From an uncultured Collinsella sp. (GTDB lineage Bacteria > Actinomycetota > Coriobacteriia > Coriobacteriales > Coriobacteriaceae), in assembly GCA_958427355.1 (NCBI GenBank), contig CAUACA010000010.1:1-64000 (forward strand): a stretch of DNA of 64,000 nt. The letters run 5' to 3'. Position numbers and translations under genes: made by a program. Within the stretch, counting starts at the first letter, position 1, and every line of letters begins with the position of its first letter. This document shows, piece after piece, positions 1 to 7,912 of this stretch. Under the pieces are notes generated by a model. It was not told the DNA's origin. It did no database searches and was given only the letters and a program-made list of their open reading frames with translations.

Positions 1-1
1 C

Positions 2-55
2 GGTGGCCTCGGATCCACCTGGGCCATCGATAAAGTCGAGCCTTCTACCAAGTAA
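2..55 (+). CDS. C-terminal end of an unidentified gene (partial)
   Basis: From the left edge one plus-strand frame stays open for 17 codons and ends GSTWAIDKVEPSTK before TAA. The strong hairpin six bases downstream fits the end of a real gene. Too little is present to name a family, and the 5' part lies outside the window. Confidence 0.4.
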   Translation, partial: GGLGSTWAIDKVEPSTK

Positions 56-56
56 C

Positions 57-94
57 AAAAAGGGACGATAACCCAAGGTTATCGTCCCTTTCTC
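57..94. terminator. Bidirectional intrinsic terminator
   Basis: A perfect 13-bp stem (61-73 with 77-89) closes a 3-base loop. It is flanked by an A-run on the left and a T-rich tract on the right. It can therefore end both the plus-strand gene at the left edge and ettA on the minus strand. Confidence 0.9.
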
Positions 95-114
95 GTTAGG
101 TCACCTGAGCTCGA

Positions 115-1794
115 CTAATCGCGCGTCAGCTTGCGGTGAATACGATGCGGCTGGGCTGCGTCCTCGCCAAGGCGCTCGATGCGGTTGGCCTGATAGGCCT
201 CGAAGTTGCCCTCAAACCAATACCAGTTGCCCGGATTCTCGTCGGTGCCCTCCCACGCCAGAATGTGCGTGGCGACGCGGTCCAGGAACATACGGTCGTG
301 GCTAATGACCACCGAGCAGCCCGGGAACTCGAGCAGCGCCGCTTCGAGCGAGGACAGCGTCTCGACGTCGAGGTCATTCGTGGGCTCGTCGAGGAGCAGC
401 AGGTTGCCGCCCTGCTTGAGCGTAAGCGCCAAGTTCAGACGGTTGCGCTCGCCACCGGAGAGTACGCCGGCGCGCTTCTGCTGGTCCTGGCCTTTAAAGC
501 CAAAGCTCGCCACATAAGCACGGCTCGGAACCTCGGTCTCACCGACCATCATGTGGTCCAGGCCATCCGAGACGACCTCCCACAGGTTCTTATCGGGGTC
601 GATGCCGGAACGGTTCTGATCGACATAGGAGATCTTGACGGTCTCGCCCACCTCGAGCTCGCCCGAAGTCAGCGGCTCCAGGCCCACGATGGTCTTGAAC
701 AGCGTGGTCTTGCCCACACCGTTGGGGCCGATGACACCCACGATACCGTTGCGCGGCAGGGTGAACGATAGGTCGTCGATGAGCACACGGCCATCGAACT
801 CCTTGTGCAGGTGATGAGCCTCGAGCACCTTGTTGCCCAGACGCGGGCCCACGGGGATGCGGATGTCGGTCCAGTCGAGCTTCTGGCTTGCGCGGGCCTC
901 GGCCTCCATCTCCTCGTAGCGAGCCAGACGAGCCTTGTTCTTGGCCTGGCGAGCCTTGGGCGAGCTGCGTACCCACTCGAGCTCGGCCTCCATGCGCTTG
1001 GCGAGCTTGGCGTCGCGGTTGCCCTGCGCCTCGATACGGGCGGCCTTGGTCTCCAGATACGTGGAGTAGTTGCCCTTGTAGGGATAAAGGTGACCGCGGT
1101 CGACCTCGCAGATCCACTCGGCAACGTTATCCAGGAAGTAGCGATCGTGCGTGACGGCAAGCACCGCGCCCTGGTAGTTGTGCAGGAAGTGCTCGAGCCA
1201 CAGGATCGATTCGGCGTCCAGGTGGTTCGTGGGCTCGTCGAGCAGCAGCAGGTCGGGAGCCTCGAGCAGCAGCTTGCACAGGGCCACGCGACGGCGCTCG
1301 CCGCCGGAAAGCACATTAACCGGCATGTCAGAATCGGGCAGCTGCAGGGCGTCCATGGCCTGGCCGAGCTTGGAATCGATATCCCAGCCGTCAGCGGCGT
1401 CGATCTCGTCCTGGAGCTTGCCCATCTCGGCCATGAGGGCGTCCATGTCGCAATCCGGGTCGCACATCTCCTCGCCGATCTTGTTGAAGCGATCGACCTT
1501 GGCAATCATGTCGCCAAACGCCATGCGCACGTTCTCGATGACGGTCTTGTCGTCGTCGAGCGGCGGCTCCTGCTGCAGGATGCCCACGGTGTAGCCGGGA
1601 GTGAGCCTGGCATCGCCGTTGGAGACCTCCTCGATGCCGGCCATGATCTTGAGCAGGGTCGACTTGCCCATACCGTTGGGGCCCACGACGCCGATCTTGG
1701 CACCGGGGTAGAAGCTCAGGGTCACGTCGTCAAGGATTACCTTGTCGCCATGGGCCTTGCGAGCCTGATACATCTGGTAGATAAACTCCGCCAT
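115..1794 (-). CDS. ettA: Energy-dependent translational throttle protein EttA (ABC-F ATPase)
   Basis: A 559-residue cytosolic ABC-F protein with two ATPase domains. EttA binds the ribosomal E site and gates the first elongation step according to the ATP/ADP ratio. The first domain has Walker A GPNGMGKST near residue 39, signature LSGGERRR and Walker B LLLLDEPTNHLD. The second has GPNGVGKTT, LSGGERNR and LLLLDEPTNDLD. Between them lies a charged linker of about 80 residues, as expected of ABC-F proteins. Length matches the family norm. It appears monocistronic, with a terminator on each side. The start MAEFIYQMYQARK agrees with the family N-terminus. Other ABC-F classes such as antibiotic-resistance types are less likely. 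Confidence 0.95.
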   Translation of the reverse strand: MAEFIYQMYQARKAHGDKVILDDVTLSFYPGAKIGVVGPNGMGKSTLLKIMAGIEEVSNGDARLTPGYTVGILQQEPPLDDDKTVIENVRMAFGDMIAKVDRFNKIGEEMCDPDCDMDALMAEMGKLQDEIDAADGWDIDSKLGQAMDALQLPDSDMPVNVLSGGERRRVALCKLLLEAPDLLLLDEPTNHLDAESILWLEHFLHNYQGAVLAVTHDRYFLDNVAEWICEVDRGHLYPYKGNYSTYLETKAARIEAQGNRDAKLAKRMEAELEWVRSSPKARQAKNKARLARYEEMEAEARASQKLDWTDIRIPVGPRLGNKVLEAHHLHKEFDGRVLIDDLSFTLPRNGIVGVIGPNGVGKTTLFKTIVGLEPLTSGELEVGETVKISYVDQNRSGIDPDKNLWEVVSDGLDHMMVGETEVPSRAYVASFGFKGQDQQKRAGVLSGGERNRLNLALTLKQGGNLLLLDEPTNDLDVETLSSLEAALLEFPGCSVVISHDRMFLDRVATHILAWEGTDENPGNWYWFEGNFEAYQANRIERLGEDAAQPHRIHRKLTRD

Positions 1795-1884
1795 ATGTCT
1801 GTTCTATCCTTTCTACCTGCTGTTTCCCTATTCTTGATTCGCTTTAGTGGAAACGAAATGAGGGAACCAGCTCTGAAACGTAAC

Positions 1885-1914
1885 GAAAAAGGGGCGTGGT
1901 TGCCCACACCCCCT
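1885..1914 (-). terminator. Terminator of the SdpR/SdpI-like operon
   Basis: Read on the minus strand, a GC-rich stem (1891-1899 with 1904-1912, one mismatch) is followed by five Ts. It lies about 65 bases past the stop of the SdpI-like gene. The rest of the gap up to ettA should hold the ettA promoter, which I could not place with confidence. Confidence 0.8.
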
Positions 1915-1978
1915 AATACTACCTGGAAAAAGTCCCCCGGAACATACTATGAACTGCGTACGCTAGTTTTCCGCAACC

Positions 1979-2683
1979 TTAACGAGCGGCTCGCTGCGAT
2001 TTGCGCCACAACAGATACGAGTAGACGTAGACGGCTCCAACCGAACCAAACGCCAGAACCGCAATCACCGCGGCGACGACTTCACTCGAAAGCACGCTGC
2101 CTGCCACGCCCATCACAATCAGGCCAATACCCAGTACCATAAAGCAGGCGCCGCCAAAACGCTGCGTACGGCGCCAGTTCTCGGGATCGGCAAGCGCCCA
2201 GGGCGTCTTGATACCGAGCGTATAGTTCTGCTTCACACGCGGCAAGTAGTTGCCTACGCCGATGAACAGCAAACCGACAACACCGGAAATCAGCACGTTA
2301 ACTGAACCGACCGCCGGCACCACGCCCCAGACCGTAAGCTCTCCCAGCCAGCTTATGGCGCACATGAACAAGGTGAAGGCGATTACGAAGCCCTGGTAGA
2401 ACTTGCCCGAGGTTCGATATGCCTCACCTTTGGGGTCGATGCGCGGCACCACGCAGAACATTGCGAGAAGCGCCAGAGGCAGCACGCCGAGCGCGGAGGC
2501 CATCCAGCTAGGACCCCAACCGTCGACGGCGCCGTTCGCGCCCCAGTGCGTGGGAATCTGCGCAGGCAAGCTCGGCATCACCATGAGGTGCGCTACGACA
2601 TTGGCGACGCACAGAGCGACCAGCACAATCCACACGCGCGACGATACCCCCGTGGGGTGAATGCCCTTGTTTTCGTTATTCAT
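1979..2683 (-). CDS. SdpI-like multipass membrane protein (DUF1648/SdpI)
   Basis: A 234-residue integral membrane protein with about six hydrophobic segments. The N-terminal part has the DUF1648 signature PAQIPTHWGANGAVDGWG. The C-terminal half has the SdpI-type motif around GNYLPRVKQN, GIKTPW and a following W-R-TQ-FGG. In Bacillus, SdpI gives immunity to the SdpC toxin and can tether the repressor SdpR. ATG at 2683 is chosen because it follows a GGAAGGTG site. It overlaps the end of the upstream ArsR gene by eight bases, so translation is probably coupled. No SdpC-like toxin is nearby, so the biological role is open. Confidence 0.85.
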   Translation of the reverse strand: MNNENKGIHPTGVSSRVWIVLVALCVANVVAHLMVMPSLPAQIPTHWGANGAVDGWGPSWMASALGVLPLALLAMFCVVPRIDPKGEAYRTSGKFYQGFVIAFTLFMCAISWLGELTVWGVVPAVGSVNVLISGVVGLLFIGVGNYLPRVKQNYTLGIKTPWALADPENWRRTQRFGGACFMVLGIGLIVMGVAGSVLSSEVVAAVIAVLAFGSVGAVYVYSYLLWRKSQRAAR

Positions 2684-2954
2684 CCTTATCACCTTCCGTG
2701 TTTGTAAAGCCCATAAACCAGCCAATCAAATCCTGCATGACGGTGGTGTTTAAGCTGTATACGATGTTTTGGCCATGGCGCTCGTCGGTCACCAACCCGG
2801 CGCTTTTGAGCGTCGCCAAGTGATGGCTGAGCGACGGCTTGCTGATGTCAAAATGCTCGGCAAGCTCTCCGGCCGTGCAATTGCCCTCGCGCAGCAGTTC
2901 CAAAATGCACCGTCGCGTTGGATCGGCAAGCGCCTTAAAACCCTCTCCCGGCAT
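2676..2954 (-). CDS. ArsR/SmtB-family repressor (SdpR-like)
   Basis: A 92-residue winged-helix repressor. The start MPGEGFKALADPTRRCILELL and the recognition region ISKPSLSHHLATLKSAGLV are typical of the family. The CxC metal-binding motif of ArsR/SmtB sensors is absent, which matches the SdpR autorepressor branch. ATG 2954 is preferred over upstream ATGs because AAAGGAGG lies just before it. The gene is co-transcribed with the SdpI-like gene. In known pairs the membrane protein titrates the repressor away from its own promoter. Confidence 0.88.
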   Translation of the reverse strand: MPGEGFKALADPTRRCILELLREGNCTAGELAEHFDISKPSLSHHLATLKSAGLVTDERHGQNIVYSLNTTVMQDLIGWFMGFTNTEGDKDE

Positions 2955-2988
2955 AAGACCTCCTTTCATCATCTCTCATGACGCGCAC

Positions 2989-3026
2989 ACTATACTCGAT
3001 ATTTAGATGTTTGTCTAACTATCTAA
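2989..3026 (-). promoter_or_regulatory. Promoter and candidate operator of the SdpR/SdpI-like operon
   Basis: On the minus strand a -10 TATAGT (2989-2994) and a -35 TTAGAC (3013-3018) are 18 bases apart. An inverted repeat TTAGAT/ATCTAA (3003-3008 and 3021-3026) overlaps the -35 box. A site there fits autorepression by the ArsR protein. Confidence 0.6.
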
Positions 3027-3063
3027 TACAGGAACATCTATAGAACATTCGTTCGCCTTTAGC

Positions 3064-3097
3064 TACAATGGGAGTTGAAGCAGATGGGCCAGCTCCC
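3064..3097 (+). promoter_or_regulatory. -10 box and leader hairpin ahead of the 28-residue peptide gene
   Basis: TACAAT at 3064-3069 resembles a -10 box. It is followed by a stem-loop with an 8-bp stem (3070-3077 with 3090-3097, one G-U pair) and a 12-base loop. A 13-base stretch at 3075-3087, covering most of that loop, is perfectly complementary to 3288-3300 downstream of the peptide gene. That geometry permits loop-to-tail pairing. Confidence 0.5.
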
Positions 3098-3120
3098 TCT
3101 ATCCGAGAAGGAGATGGACT

Positions 3121-3207
3121 ATGAGTATTGACGATGTCCTGACGTTGTTATTGCTTGTAATCGCGGCTGTGGAGCTCGGCATCCACATTGGAGGTCGAAT
3201 GAAATAG
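3121..3207 (+). CDS. 28-residue hydrophobic membrane peptide (possible type I toxin)
   Basis: The ORF encodes MSIDDVLTLLLLVIAAVEL followed by GIHIGGRMK, with one predicted membrane helix (about residues 6-20) and a basic tail. An excellent AAGGAG site sits seven bases before the ATG. A leader hairpin precedes the gene, and a sequence downstream is complementary to that leader. Size, single helix, charged tail and structured RNA all resemble toxin peptides of the Fst/TxpA/holin-like type, but no sequence family is recognised. An alternative is a small regulatory membrane protein. Translation is likely; the toxin role is inference. Confidence 0.6.
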   Translation: MSIDDVLTLLLLVIAAVELGIHIGGRMK

Positions 3208-3414
3208 CCGCCCCCGCGTAATGCGAAGACGGCCACTTCTCACGCTACAAACGTGTTTCGGAGTTGGCTAACCCGCGGCAACGGGCGCCATCTGCTTCAA
3301 TCTTATGCGAATCCCGATCCCATTTCAACAAGCCCAAGGGCTCAAATGGAATCGCGATAACACCTATAATGGCGATAGCTAAAACACGATTCGCTTCCCC
3401 ATCGGAGGATGTCT
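3208..3414 (+). other. Structured intergenic region between the small peptide gene and tcdA
   Basis: It contains the 13-base segment 3288-3300 complementary to the peptide leader. A hairpin follows at about 3320-3352, with arms CCATTT/AAATGG and AGCCC/GGGCT. TATAAT at 3365-3370 is a likely -10 box for tcdA. A short plus-strand RNA made here could pair with the peptide mRNA leader. No reading frame in it looks real. Confidence 0.45.
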
Positions 3415-4209
3415 ATGACCGAAACCGCTGCCGCTCTCGTCGAGACACGCGACACCAAGCTCGAGATCATCATGGGCCGCGAGGCACTCGATAAGCTCGC
3501 CGATGCTACGGTGCTGGTGCTCGGCTGCGGAGGTGTGGGGTCCAATTGCTGCGAGGCACTCGCCCGCGGCGGCATCGGTCATTTCGTCATTCTGGACAAG
3601 GACATCATCGCGCCCAGCAATATCAATCGCCAGGCCATCGCCTTTCACAGCACCGTCGGTAAGCGCAAGGTGGACGTGATGGAAGCCATGATTCGCGATA
3701 TCAATCCCGCCGCCACCGTTATCAAGCGCACCGAATACCTGCTGAGCGACAACATCGACGAGTTCTTCGCGAGCGTTTTGGAGCAGACGGGTGGCAAGCT
3801 CGACTACGTCGTCGACGCCATCGACACCATCTCGGCCAAGCTCACCATTGCCAAATATGCTCAGGACCACGGCATTCGTTTGGTTAGCTCCATGGGCGGG
3901 GCCAACAAGCTCCATCCCGAGTGCCTCCGCTTTGCCGACATTTTCGATACGGTACGTGACCCCATGAGCCGCATCATGCGCAAAGAATGTAAGAAGCGCG
4001 GCATCAAGAGCCTGCACGTGCTGTTTAGCTGCGAGGAGTCGGTTAAGACCCAGCCCCGCGACCCTTCCAACATCCACGAGCGCACCGAGCTCGGAACAGC
4101 CAGCTTTATGCCCCCCATCATGGGCCAAATGATTGCCGGCGAGGTCATTCGCCAGATCAGCGGGCGCGGCACCGAGCGCGTGCGCGCTGATGGCCAGCGC
4201 CTGGACTAG
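3415..4209 (+). CDS. tcdA: tRNA threonylcarbamoyladenosine dehydratase (TcdA/CsdL)
   Basis: A 264-residue E1-like (ThiF/MoeB) enzyme that dehydrates t6A37 of tRNAs to cyclic t6A using ATP. The nucleotide-binding motif VLGCGGVGSN lies near residue 35. Family blocks DKDIIAPSNINRQ, DAIDTISAKL and the SSMGGANK region follow. Length suits YgdL/TcdA. ATG 3415 follows GGAGG at good spacing; the ATG two codons earlier has none. The TatD gene starts 14 bases after the stop, so the two are probably an operon. An assignment to another ThiF-like adenylyltransferase is possible but less likely. Confidence 0.9.
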   Translation: MTETAAALVETRDTKLEIIMGREALDKLADATVLVLGCGGVGSNCCEALARGGIGHFVILDKDIIAPSNINRQAIAFHSTVGKRKVDVMEAMIRDINPAATVIKRTEYLLSDNIDEFFASVLEQTGGKLDYVVDAIDTISAKLTIAKYAQDHGIRLVSSMGGANKLHPECLRFADIFDTVRDPMSRIMRKECKKRGIKSLHVLFSCEESVKTQPRDPSNIHERTELGTASFMPPIMGQMIAGEVIRQISGRGTERVRADGQRLD

Positions 4210-4223
4210 CGGAGTGCGCCGAG

Positions 4224-5006
4224 ATGGAGCCCCGGTTATTTGATGCACACTGCCATCTTGATTTAATGGCTCACCCGGACGCCGTTGCCGATGAGGCGAC
4301 GGCGCTGGGCTTGGGTCTATTTGATTGCGGCGTCGATCCACGCGGCTTCGCTAGCGCAAACGAGCGCGCCCGTCGCCAAACAGGCATCATCGCCGGCGTT
4401 GGGCTTCACCCCTGGTGGCTCGCCGACGGCCACTGTGGTTTTGACGAAATCAATCTGCTTTGCGAAGTTGCAGCCCAAGAGCGCTACATCGGCGAGGTGG
4501 GACTCGACTTTTCTGCGCGCTTTGCCGGAAGCGAGCCGCTGCAAACGCAGGCACTTGACCGGCTCTGCAATGCGCTCGCGCAGCGTCCTCTTGCCGGGCG
4601 CGTAATATCAATTCACGCCGTTCGTTCGGCAGGAACCGTACTGGACGTCCTCGAATCGCATGGGCTACTCATCCCAAACCCCGACTCCCCCGCCATCATC
4701 TTCCACTGGTTTAGCGGCACCTCGGACGAGCTCGTCCGCGCGCGTAATGCGGGCTGTTATTTTTCCGTGAACGAGCGGATGCTCGCCACCAAGCGCGGTC
4801 GCGAATACGCCCGACAGATCCCACTCGATCGTTTACTGCTCGAGACCGATGCACCAGCGGAGACAAACACAGAAACAAGCGCGCAGTCGCTCATCAAATC
4901 GCTCACAAGGACCTCGATGCGCATTGCCTCACTCAAAAACTGTGACGCAAAGCGCATCGAGTCGGTAGTTTTAGCAAATGCGCACTCTGTTTTTGACCTT
5001 CGCTAA
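4224..5006 (+). CDS. TatD-family metal-dependent deoxyribonuclease
   Basis: A 260-residue TIM-barrel hydrolase. The DAHCHLD motif (residues 7-13) supplies the HxH metal ligands. GVGLHPW, the EVGLDF strand with its metal-bridging Glu, the ISIHAV and IIFHWF histidines, and the LLLETDAP aspartate follow in family order. TatD proteins are 3'-5' exonucleases acting in DNA repair or turnover. The protein is compact but catalytically complete. It is downstream of tcdA in the same transcript. Confidence 0.85.
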   Translation: MEPRLFDAHCHLDLMAHPDAVADEATALGLGLFDCGVDPRGFASANERARRQTGIIAGVGLHPWWLADGHCGFDEINLLCEVAAQERYIGEVGLDFSARFAGSEPLQTQALDRLCNALAQRPLAGRVISIHAVRSAGTVLDVLESHGLLIPNPDSPAIIFHWFSGTSDELVRARNAGCYFSVNERMLATKRGREYARQIPLDRLLLETDAPAETNTETSAQSLIKSLTRTSMRIASLKNCDAKRIESVVLANAHSVFDLR

Positions 5007-5023
5007 CCCCTGTGGGCAAAAAT

Positions 5024-5069
5024 GCCAAGGGACATGCGAATCGCACAACGCAGTCCCTATTGGTAGGCA
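5024..5069. terminator. Hairpin between converging genes
   Basis: AGGGAC (5028-5033) pairs with GTCCCT (5053-5058). It is extended inside by TGCG/CGCA and outside by TGCC/GGCA. It lies between the tatD stop and the converging broken gene. There is no strong T-tract, so termination is likely rather than certain. Confidence 0.5.
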
Positions 5070-5085
5070 GTACAATTCGGCAGCA

Positions 5086-6485
5086 TTACACCAATTCGTG
5101 CATGAGATCACGGTTGCGTGCATACAATTCGTCAAAGATATGACGACGCGACGCATATAACTCGTGGGCAGCCATATCGGGCTCGATTGTTTGCGCAACG
5201 CCAAGGACTCGGGCGAGCTCATCCCATGATGCATAGGCGCCACCTGCGAGAGCTGCCATGATGGCATCACCGAAGCATGCGCCCACCGTAACCTTGGCAA
5301 CCGAGACCTCGCGCCCGCATACGTCGGCGATAGCCTGCATCCAAACTGGATTCTTGGTTCCACCTCCGACAAGCATAATGCGCCCAATTGGCAGACCATG
5401 CTCTCGCTCGATAATGTCGACATGGGATGCAACGGTATACGCGACGCCTTCCAAGGCGGCGCGAACCATATGGGCTCGCGTATGCCTTACGGTCAGGCCA
5501 AAGAAGACGCCACGCGCCGCGGGATCATTGAGCGGAGTACGCTCCCCCGCAAAGTACGGCAGACACAGGAGCCCACCGGCACCCGGCACCACGTCGGCGG
5601 CATCATGCGCCATAACCGAATATGCATCGGGGCCACCGTGGTCCTCGGCCTCCACGACATCGCGATACAGCTCTTGGCGCAGCCACGATGTGAGCGCACC
5701 CGCCGTATTGGTCCCCGCGCAGATCCCGTAAGTTCCGGGAATGATAAACGTCCCTGGCCACAGGCGGGCATCATCGATCATATGATCAGCTAGGTAGATG
5801 AAATACGCCGTACTCCCCAACTGAACCATCATATCGCCGGGACGGAATACACCCGTCGAAATGGCCTCGGCACCAGAGTCGCCCGTTCCCACTAAGACAG
5901 GTGTCCCTGCCGCGAGCCCCGTCGCCTCTGCCGCACGCTGCGTAATCACCCCGGCAATATCGGTAGCCGAACCGCCGATGACCATCGCATCCGGTAGGCA
6001 ATTAAAGAGAAGTGAATCGGCAATGTCCGCAGTCGTGCGGTCGTTGAGATAAACCTCCCCCCTCGCTCGTGATGAAGTGAAAAAGCTTGAGGTCGTCCAA
6101 GCGCAGCGCCGCCTTGCGACGCATGGTGTGCGCGAAATCTCGGTTAATCAGCCCGAGACCACCGGCCCAGGCACCGCAAAAATTGCAGCGCGTGAACTGC
6201 GCGTCGACGGCAGCGCACAGCTCGATTGTGGCATCGCCATCGTAAATAGCCTCAGCTCCCCAAGGGGTCGACAGATCATGGGATAGAGCCCCGATTACAT
6301 AGCCCATCGATGCAAGGGTTGAGGGAGAAACGTGCTGCTCATAGGGTATCGAGAGCTCATTGGTAATCAAAATGCCATCGACACCGCCCTGCTGCAACGC
6401 TTCGAGATCGCACTTGGCGGCTTCCACGACCTGCGATACGATTCTACCCGGATAATACAACGGATCACCTGGCAGAGGACGCAGG
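5086..6485 (-). pseudogene. BtpA-family / FGGY-kinase chimeric remnant
   Basis: The first part (6485 to about 5960) is BtpA/SgcQ-like: LRPLPGDPLYYPGR, GGVDGILITNE, then after a frameshift YLNDRTTADIADSLLFN and PDAMVIGG. The frameshift sits in a run of six Cs at 6057-6062; removing one base restores the frame. The reading then passes in frame into the C-terminal half of an FGGY sugar kinase: ATGLAAGTPV, GTGDSGAEAISTGVF, a GTNTAGAL stretch and GGGTKNPVWMQ. Missing are the BtpA start, the BtpA C-terminus and the kinase N-terminal domain. It ends a sugar-catabolic operon and probably once encoded two of its enzymes, joined by deletion. Confidence 0.8.
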
Positions 6486-6493
6486 CTAAACTG

Positions 6494-6532
6494 AAGGGAC
6501 TGACCCCGGAGGAGTTCCGGAGCCAGTCCCTT
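6494..6532. repeat. Two-tier palindrome
   Basis: A 9-bp outer stem (6494-6502 with 6524-6532) encloses a 5-bp stem CCGGA/TCCGG. No T-run follows on either strand. It lies exactly where the BtpA remnant is cut off at its 5' end. Confidence 0.7.
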
Positions 6533-6555
6533 GCGGTGTAGTTCTTATTTGAGCC

Positions 6556-6579
6556 GTCCAAGTTTTGGGGTGCAGTTCA
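6556..6579. mobile_element. IS3-type terminal inverted-repeat remnant
   Basis: The minus strand reads TGAACTGCACCCCAAAAC then TTGGAC. This matches the general form of IS3/IS150-group ends (TG.ACTG..CCCC.AAA..TTGGAC). No transposase is present. Together with the adjacent palindrome it marks the breakpoint that removed the BtpA N-terminus. The assignment comes from remembered end sequences, not a search. Confidence 0.45.
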
Positions 6580-6593
6580 TTATCGCAGGGACG

Positions 6594-7022
6594 TTACTCC
6601 CCCAGCACCTCGACGTACACTTTTCGCTTCTGCGGACCGTCAAACTCCGCAAGATAGATGTTCTGGGCACTTCCGCACACGATGTGGCCATCTTGGACGG
6701 GAAAGAAGCAACTGTTTCCACAAATCATGCTCTTGATATGCCCACAGGAGTTGTTGCCGGTGGCTCCATAGCTCGGCAGGAAGTGTGCATGCGCATAGGG
6801 GGCATCGAGTGGGGCGATGCGATCAAGCGTCTCCATAAGATCCGTCTCCACGCAGGGCAGCCCCTCGTTTACCACGATTCCACAGGTCGTATGCGACAAA
6901 ATAATCGCTGCCAAGCCATTGGTCACCGAGCTGCGTTCGATGGCAGCGTGCACGTCCTCGGTAATATCGATGAACTGGTCCGGAGCAGTCGATAGATAGC
7001 TCAATGTCTCGAGCGTCACCAT
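6594..7022 (-). CDS. YjbQ/UPF0047 family protein
   Basis: A 142-residue protein of the YjbQ fold. Conserved segments are FIDITEDV, ILSHTTCGIVVNEG, HAHFLPSYG, GNNSCGHIKSMICGNS and GHIVCGSAQNIYLAEFDGP. Family members show weak thiamine-phosphate synthase activity and are of uncertain function. It starts two bases after the preceding amidohydrolase stop, so it belongs to the same operon and may act on a phosphorylated or aldehyde intermediate there. That role is inference. Confidence 0.85.
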   Translation of the reverse strand: MVTLETLSYLSTAPDQFIDITEDVHAAIERSSVTNGLAAIILSHTTCGIVVNEGLPCVETDLMETLDRIAPLDAPYAHAHFLPSYGATGNNSCGHIKSMICGNSCFFPVQDGHIVCGSAQNIYLAEFDGPQKRKVYVEVLGE

Positions 7023-7024
7023 GT

Positions 7025-7885
7025 TTACTCATCCCCTTCAAGAAAACGCAGGGCATTACCCCAGTAGAGCCTTTCTCGCGCATCATCGCGCATGGGCACG
7101 GTATCGAGCGCCCGCTTGAGTTTGAATGCACGAAAGCGCGGCGTATTGCTGGCGAACATCACTTGGTGCGATAGCGCGCGCTCATACCACAGCGGCCCCA
7201 TATCGACCGTGAAAAGACGCTGCATCATCTCCTCGGGCGAATCGATGTAAGTGATAGAGGTGTCCGTGTAGCAGTTGGGATACTTGAGCAGCATCGCCAC
7301 GGCCTCGCGCACCCAGGGCCAGCCAAAGTGGGTCAAACTAAAGCGCACGTTTGGATGCGTTGCGATTGTGTGCTCAAATGCAAGCGGGTTACTGCGCGAG
7401 AGCTCTGCGCCAGGCTCCCAAGACATACCGGCATGGAAAACCACCGGCTTGTTATAGCGCTCGCACAGCTCGTAAAGCGGCTCGGCCACAGCATTATCGG
7501 GGGCAAAACCCTGCTTTGCAGGATGCAGGCAAAGCCCCTTTGCCCCCAACTCGGTAAAGGCACGCTCCAATTCGTCTGCGGCACCGCTCACCTGCGGGTC
7601 TACGCTCGCAAATCCCCACAGACGATCGGGATGCGCGGCAACCAGCATGGCAATCTGGTCATTGGTGCCAAAGTGTCCTCCGCATGCCGTGGTTACATCG
7701 AGCGGCATGAGCACGCTCTTCTGCACATCGCAGACGTCCATCTCGACTTGAAGCTCATCCCAATCCATGGGGCCCATATGCCCCATACCAAATTCTCGTG
7801 ACCAAAAGCCGAATCCATCAGGCTCATCACCCGGCTTACAGATCTCGCCGTAGAGCATAGGATGGACCAACATGTCGATAACCAT
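7025..7885 (-). CDS. Amidohydrolase-2 family TIM-barrel protein with altered metal ligands
   Basis: A 286-residue protein of the amidohydrolase-related (decarboxylase-like) family. Recognisable elements are MVIDMLVHP at the start, GLCLHPAKQG, VVFHAGMSWEPG and FSLTHFGWPW. ATG 7885 has AAAGGAG upstream, so the earlier in-frame Met is not used. The usual DxHxH start reads D-M-L-V-H, losing the first His. The usual SD.P strand reads ASNTPR, changing Asp to Asn. This points to a changed metal site or a different chemistry. The gene sits between a PfkB kinase and yjbQ in the cluster. Confidence 0.75.
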   Translation of the reverse strand: MVIDMLVHPMLYGEICKPGDEPDGFGFWSREFGMGHMGPMDWDELQVEMDVCDVQKSVLMPLDVTTACGGHFGTNDQIAMLVAAHPDRLWGFASVDPQVSGAADELERAFTELGAKGLCLHPAKQGFAPDNAVAEPLYELCERYNKPVVFHAGMSWEPGAELSRSNPLAFEHTIATHPNVRFSLTHFGWPWVREAVAMLLKYPNCYTDTSITYIDSPEEMMQRLFTVDMGPLWYERALSHQVMFASNTPRFRAFKLKRALDTVPMRDDARERLYWGNALRFLEGDE

Positions 7886-7912
7886 TTCGTACTCCTTTCC
7901 AGGCATTTGACC

